Source: JAYPEY01 sp047618185 (lineage in GTDB: Bacteria; Verrucomicrobiota; Verrucomicrobiia; Limisphaerales; JAYPEY01). Taken from it: DNA of 9,303 nt. Positions 6,938 through 9,303 of this stretch are shown piece after piece. The stretch is taken from assembly GCA_047618185.1 (NCBI GenBank), contig JBLHKZ010000226.1, forward strand, positions 1 through 9,303, in the 5' to 3' direction. The notes below the pieces were generated by a model. That model was not told the DNA's origin. It did no database searches and saw only the letters and a program-made list of their open reading frames with translations. Both the position numbers and the translations under genes were made by a program. Each line of letters opens with the position of its first letter. The stretch's first letter is position 1.

Positions 6938-8266
6938 TCACTCCTGCTTTTCCGCAATGCAGTAGAGGTGTTTTGCGCCGCGGAGGTAAAGCTCGTTCTC
7001 CGCCAGGGCGGGCGAGGCGGCGATGCCGTCATTCAGATGATTGAGGGCGAGGAATTCGGGTTTGGGATCGGCGGACATGACCAGGGTGGAGCCGTCGAGG
7101 TCGGTGATGTAGACCCGGCCCTGGGCGGCGACGGGCGAGGCGTAGATGTTGCCGATGCCGGGGAGTCGCATCGCGCCGGGAGCGTCCTTGCCGCTCTGCG
7201 CTTCGAGGCGTGTGAGGACGTTCTGGTAGTGGTTAAAGAAGTAAAGCGAGCCTTGGTAGAGCAGCGGCGAAGGAACGTAGGGTGTTCCGCGGACGCGCGT
7301 CCAGGCCACGTTTTTGGTGCCGGTGATGTCGCCTGCGGCTCCGGCGAGGTTGACGGCGAGGAAGCCGCGCTTCACGTAACTGCTGCCCGCGTAGACCATG
7401 CCGTCGGCGGCGACGGGGGAGGCGCAGATATTGGCGGACAGGCCTGCGCATTCCCAAATGACTTCGCCGGTCTTGAGATCGTAGGCGCGCATACGGCCTG
7501 TTCCGGGCACGATGACTTGCTGACGCCCACCGTGCTCGACGACGATGGGCGTCGCCCAGGATGTGAGTTCTTCGCGTTGTTTTTTCCAGATTTCCTTGCC
7601 GGAGTGTTTATCGAGGGCGGTGACGAAGGATTGCTCCTGATGGTCCCAATTCACGATCAAGGTGTCGCCGTGCAGCGTTGGTGAAGCTCCTTCGCCGTGG
7701 CCGTGCTTGGTGTGCTTTTTACCAAATAGTTTCTTCCACAGAAGTTTTCCATCCGGGGCGAGGCAGAAAAGTCCGCGCGATCCGAAGTAGGCGTAGATGC
7801 GTTGTCCGTCGGTGACCGGCGAATTGGAGGCGAGGCTGGCGCTTTCGTGCGCGCCTTCATGGGGAATCTCGCGGTGGACGGTCTTTTGCCATTCGATCTT
7901 TCCCTTCGATCGACTCACCGCGATGACGGCGAATTCCTGGCGATTGGTGATTGGGAGGTTGTTGTGCGCGCCCTCACGGCCGCTGTAGGTCGGGCTGAGC
8001 CTTTCGCCAACGGGAATTGCGGTGGTCAGATAGATGCGGTCGCCCCAGATGACGGGCGTGGAGTGGCCTCGTCCGGGAATGGCGAGTTTCCAACGGATGT
8101 TCTTCTCAAGGCTCCATTCGATGGGCGGGTTTGCGTTTGGGGATTCCCCGGTGTCGAGCGGGCCTCGCCAGCGCGGCCAATGGGCGTCTGGATCGGCGGC
8201 CCACCCCGCGCTGACTGCGGCCAGCGCGAGCAGAGAAACAAGTCCTATTGGTCCTATAGGACGCAT
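6938..8266 (-). CDS. Exported PQQ-type beta-propeller repeat protein
   Basis: A 442-residue protein with a signal peptide (hydrophobic LVSLLALAAVSA, then GWAA-DP, likely cleaved near residue 24), followed by WPRWRGP (30-36), a common opening in this family. Eight 'SP...G..Y......L.A.D..TG...W' repeats begin near residues 69, 149, 195, 239, 283, 333, 377 and 418, as expected for an eight-bladed propeller. Examples are SPTLHGDTLIVNW and SPVAAQGRVYITDLDG. No lipobox Cys is present and no dehydrogenase catalytic domain is attached, so PQQ binding is not implied. Such propellers are numerous in Planctomycetes and Verrucomicrobia and are usually annotated BamB-like. A role as an extracytoplasmic binding or scaffold protein is inferred. 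The ATG at 8266 sits inside a TCCTATAGG-type repeat, so residues 2-8 (RPIGPIG) are repeat-encoded. GGGAGAG lies 11 bases before the start. No later in-frame ATG, GTG or TTG precedes the signal peptide core. Confidence 0.9.
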   Translation of the reverse strand: MRPIGPIGLVSLLALAAVSAGWAADPDAHWPRWRGPLDTGESPNANPPIEWSLEKNIRWKLAIPGRGHSTPVIWGDRIYLTTAIPVGERLSPTYSGREGAHNNLPITNRQEFAVIAVSRSKGKIEWQKTVHREIPHEGAHESASLASNSPVTDGQRIYAYFGSRGLFCLAPDGKLLWKKLFGKKHTKHGHGEGASPTLHGDTLIVNWDHQEQSFVTALDKHSGKEIWKKQREELTSWATPIVVEHGGRQQVIVPGTGRMRAYDLKTGEVIWECAGLSANICASPVAADGMVYAGSSYVKRGFLAVNLAGAAGDITGTKNVAWTRVRGTPYVPSPLLYQGSLYFFNHYQNVLTRLEAQSGKDAPGAMRLPGIGNIYASPVAAQGRVYITDLDGSTLVMSADPKPEFLALNHLNDGIAASPALAENELYLRGAKHLYCIAEKQE

Positions 8267-8293
8267 AGGACCGATGACTCTCCCGGCGCCGGG
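8242..8293. repeat. GTCCTAT/ATAGGAC repeats and two 12-bp palindromes at a gene start
   Basis: GTCCTAT occurs at 8242-8248 and 8251-8257, and its complement ATAGGAC at 8256-8262 and 8266-8272. This includes the perfect 12-bp palindrome GTCCTATAGGAC at 8251-8262. A second perfect palindrome, CCCGGCGCCGGG, follows at 8282-8293. Together they span the translation start of the beta-propeller gene and the short gap to the VOC gene. They could fold in the mRNA near the start codon. Confidence 0.7.
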
Positions 8294-8310
8294 ATTATTG
8301 AGTGTGCCGC

Positions 8311-8793
8311 TCAGGAAGCGCCTTCCCCGCAGGGAGAACCGCCCATGGCGGCCATGCGTTTGCCCAGTTCCTCTTCAGATACGTCTTCGACGTGCGTCGC
8401 GATGGTCCACTGATGGCCGAACGGATCTTTAAGCGTGCCGGAACGGTCGCCATAGAATTGGTCGACGAGGGGCCGGACTTCTGTCGAGCCAGCGGCGATG
8501 GCCTTTTTGAACACGGCGTCAGCGTCCTCGGTATAGATCATCAAGTGTTGCGGTGAGCCGCCGAAATGCTCTGGAGACTGCGCGCCCATCTTGGGAAATT
8601 CGTCGGCCAGCATGATGCGGGAATCGCCGATCTGAATCTCGGCGTGCATGACCTTGCCGCCGGGCCCGGGCATTCGCATGACTTCGGTCGCGCCGAAGTT
8701 CGACGTGTAAAAGTCAATCGCGGCGTTGGCATCTTTGACGGTGATATAGGGGGTGACGGAGTGATAGCCTTCGGGGATGGGATTGACTGGCAT
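8311..8793 (-). CDS. VOC superfamily (glyoxalase/bleomycin-resistance fold, PhnB-like) protein
   Basis: A 160-residue protein of typical single-chain VOC length with two beta-alpha-beta-beta-beta modules. The first has SVTPYITVKDANAAIDFYTSNFGA (12-35), then HAEIQIGDSRIMLADE (50-65). The second has HLMIYTEDADAVFKKAIAAGS (83-103), then YGDRSGTLKDPFGHQW (114-129). The pattern 'YGDR.G...DPFGH.W..ATH.EDV..EE...R' is characteristic of the PhnB-like branch of VOC proteins, whose members are mostly of unknown substrate. H50 and E52, together with residues of the second module, could form the metal site, but this is inferred. The C-terminal MGGSPCGEGAS tail is a short extension. The gene begins the minus-strand group and is followed after 44 bases by the beta-propeller gene. 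ATG 8793 gives the family's normal start, and no strong Shine-Dalgarno sequence precedes it. Confidence 0.92.
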   Translation of the reverse strand: MPVNPIPEGYHSVTPYITVKDANAAIDFYTSNFGATEVMRMPGPGGKVMHAEIQIGDSRIMLADEFPKMGAQSPEHFGGSPQHLMIYTEDADAVFKKAIAAGSTEVRPLVDQFYGDRSGTLKDPFGHQWTIATHVEDVSEEELGKRMAAMGGSPCGEGAS

Positions 8794-8981
8794 GGCGTCG
8801 TGGATTGGGTTTGGGGTTCAGGTTTTGTCTCAGGAAGGGCATCTCATTGAGCGAGTATCCTGCTGAGTGCGGCTGAGAAAGGCAAGCCGCTGCCGAATGC
8901 CGAACGAGCAATTTGCGAGGCGGTCGAAAATTAATGTCTAATTTCTCTCATTAAAGCCAAGTTTTCTATCAAACTGACATC
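8794..8981. other. Divergent intergenic region
   Basis: This 188-bp spacer lies between the minus-strand VOC gene and the plus-strand sigma-like frame, so it should hold the promoters for both directions. It contains a 6-bp inverted repeat, GCGGCT (8869-8874) and AGCCGC (8885-8890), with a 10-base loop. AT content rises at about 8927-8975. No promoter could be placed with confidence. Confidence 0.35.
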
Positions 8982-9257
8982 GTGACAAATTCTCAAACAT
9001 CGATTTACCCGCCGTCCGACGCCGATTTGCTGAATGAATTCTGCGAATTGGGATCGGAGGCGGCGTTCCAGGCGTTGGTCGAGAAGCGCCTGGGGCTGGT
9101 CCTGAGCGCGGTAAAAGATCAGTCGTTTGTAGGAACGCAAGCGGCGCCGCCGGCATTGGCGGAAACTATTTCTCACGGGCTCTTGCCGCTGCGTCGGGGA
9201 CAGGCTGCTCGACAAGGGCCGGGCGCGGTGGCAGTTTTTAGACGTGTTATCGAGTAA
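8982..9257 (+). CDS. Truncated or frameshifted ECF sigma factor-like reading frame
   Basis: A 91-residue frame starting with GTG. Residues 12-45 (SDADLLNEF..GSEAAFQALVEK..GLVLSAV) match the region 2.1 opening of ECF sigma factors common in Verrucomicrobia, 'D..LL..Y...GSE.AF..LV..H..LV.S.A'. ALAETISH (59-66) may be the remnant of the next conserved helix, 'A.AE.V.Q.VF'. After that the pattern is lost: the sequence becomes rich in Arg, Gly and Pro (LPLRRGQAARQGPGAVAVF) and a TAA stops it at 9255-9257. The rest of region 2 and all of region 4 are absent from every plus frame up to the window edge. Another plus frame stays open from 9133 to the end and encodes DKGRARWQFLDVLSSKLEKL and more, which does not resemble sigma region 2.4 or 4. 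I read this as a broken sigma gene, or one with a non-standard C-terminus. No Shine-Dalgarno sequence is seen. Confidence 0.5.
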   Translation: MTNSQTSIYPPSDADLLNEFCELGSEAAFQALVEKRLGLVLSAVKDQSFVGTQAAPPALAETISHGLLPLRRGQAARQGPGAVAVFRRVIE

Positions 9258-9303
9258 ACTGGAAAAACTCCGCGAGCTTCTGGCCTCCTTCGATTCTTGC
9301 ATG

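Noticed and set aside
6968..7684. Plus-strand open frame of 238 codons opposite the beta-propeller gene
   Set aside because: Its Gly/Val/Asp-rich composition is the antisense image of the propeller repeats. The minus-strand reading has a signal peptide and eight clear repeats.
7802..8413. Plus-strand open frame of 203 codons opposite the beta-propeller and VOC genes
   Set aside because: It runs antisense across two well-supported genes and their gap and shows no recognisable domain.
8931..9302. Minus-strand open frame of 123 codons at the right edge
   Set aside because: It is Arg/Ser/Gln-rich without motifs, and it is antisense to the sigma-like N-terminus, whose family match is visible.

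Overview
The window looks like a chromosomal segment from a fairly GC-rich member of the Verrucomicrobiota or a close PVC relative. Three things suggest this: a large secreted protein with a C-terminal module of the 'G-N-G-I-P-N-L-x-x-Y-x-x-G' type, a secreted PQQ-type beta-propeller protein, and short ECF sigma genes (one with a tiny zinc-finger partner). The lineage is inferred from protein style, because no rRNA or marker gene is present.

Layout. Bases 1-164 hold no convincing gene. A plus-strand cluster follows: a small two-helix membrane protein (165-470), a full-length sodium:solute symporter (482-2125), an ECF sigma factor (2186-2815) and, overlapping it by ATGA, a 98-residue zinc-finger anti-sigma-like protein (2812-3108). 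A 240-bp spacer with a 7-bp hairpin leads to a large exported protein (3349-5922). Apart from its signal peptide and C-terminal module, this protein is almost entirely three tandem copies of a domain of about 225-230 residues that I cannot name. A hairpin-rich spacer (5923-6176) separates it from a convergent minus-strand group. Read in transcription order, that group is a VOC/glyoxalase-fold protein (8793-8311), an exported eight-repeat beta-propeller (8266-6938) and a class I SAM methyltransferase (6860-6177). The gaps inside this group are short and carry small repeats. At the right edge a plus-strand reading frame (8982-9257) starts like a second ECF sigma factor but loses the family pattern and stops early.

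How the genes may work together. The small membrane protein and symporter look like a two-part uptake unit. The sigma/anti-sigma pair is a self-contained regulatory switch whose targets may include its neighbours. The 857-residue exported protein is the most novel coding element: its triplicated Asp-rich domain suggests a calcium-stabilised, beta-rich, surface or extracellular binding protein. The minus-strand genes are probably co-transcribed but share no obvious pathway. No tRNA, rRNA, CRISPR array, insertion sequence or canonical intrinsic terminator was seen.
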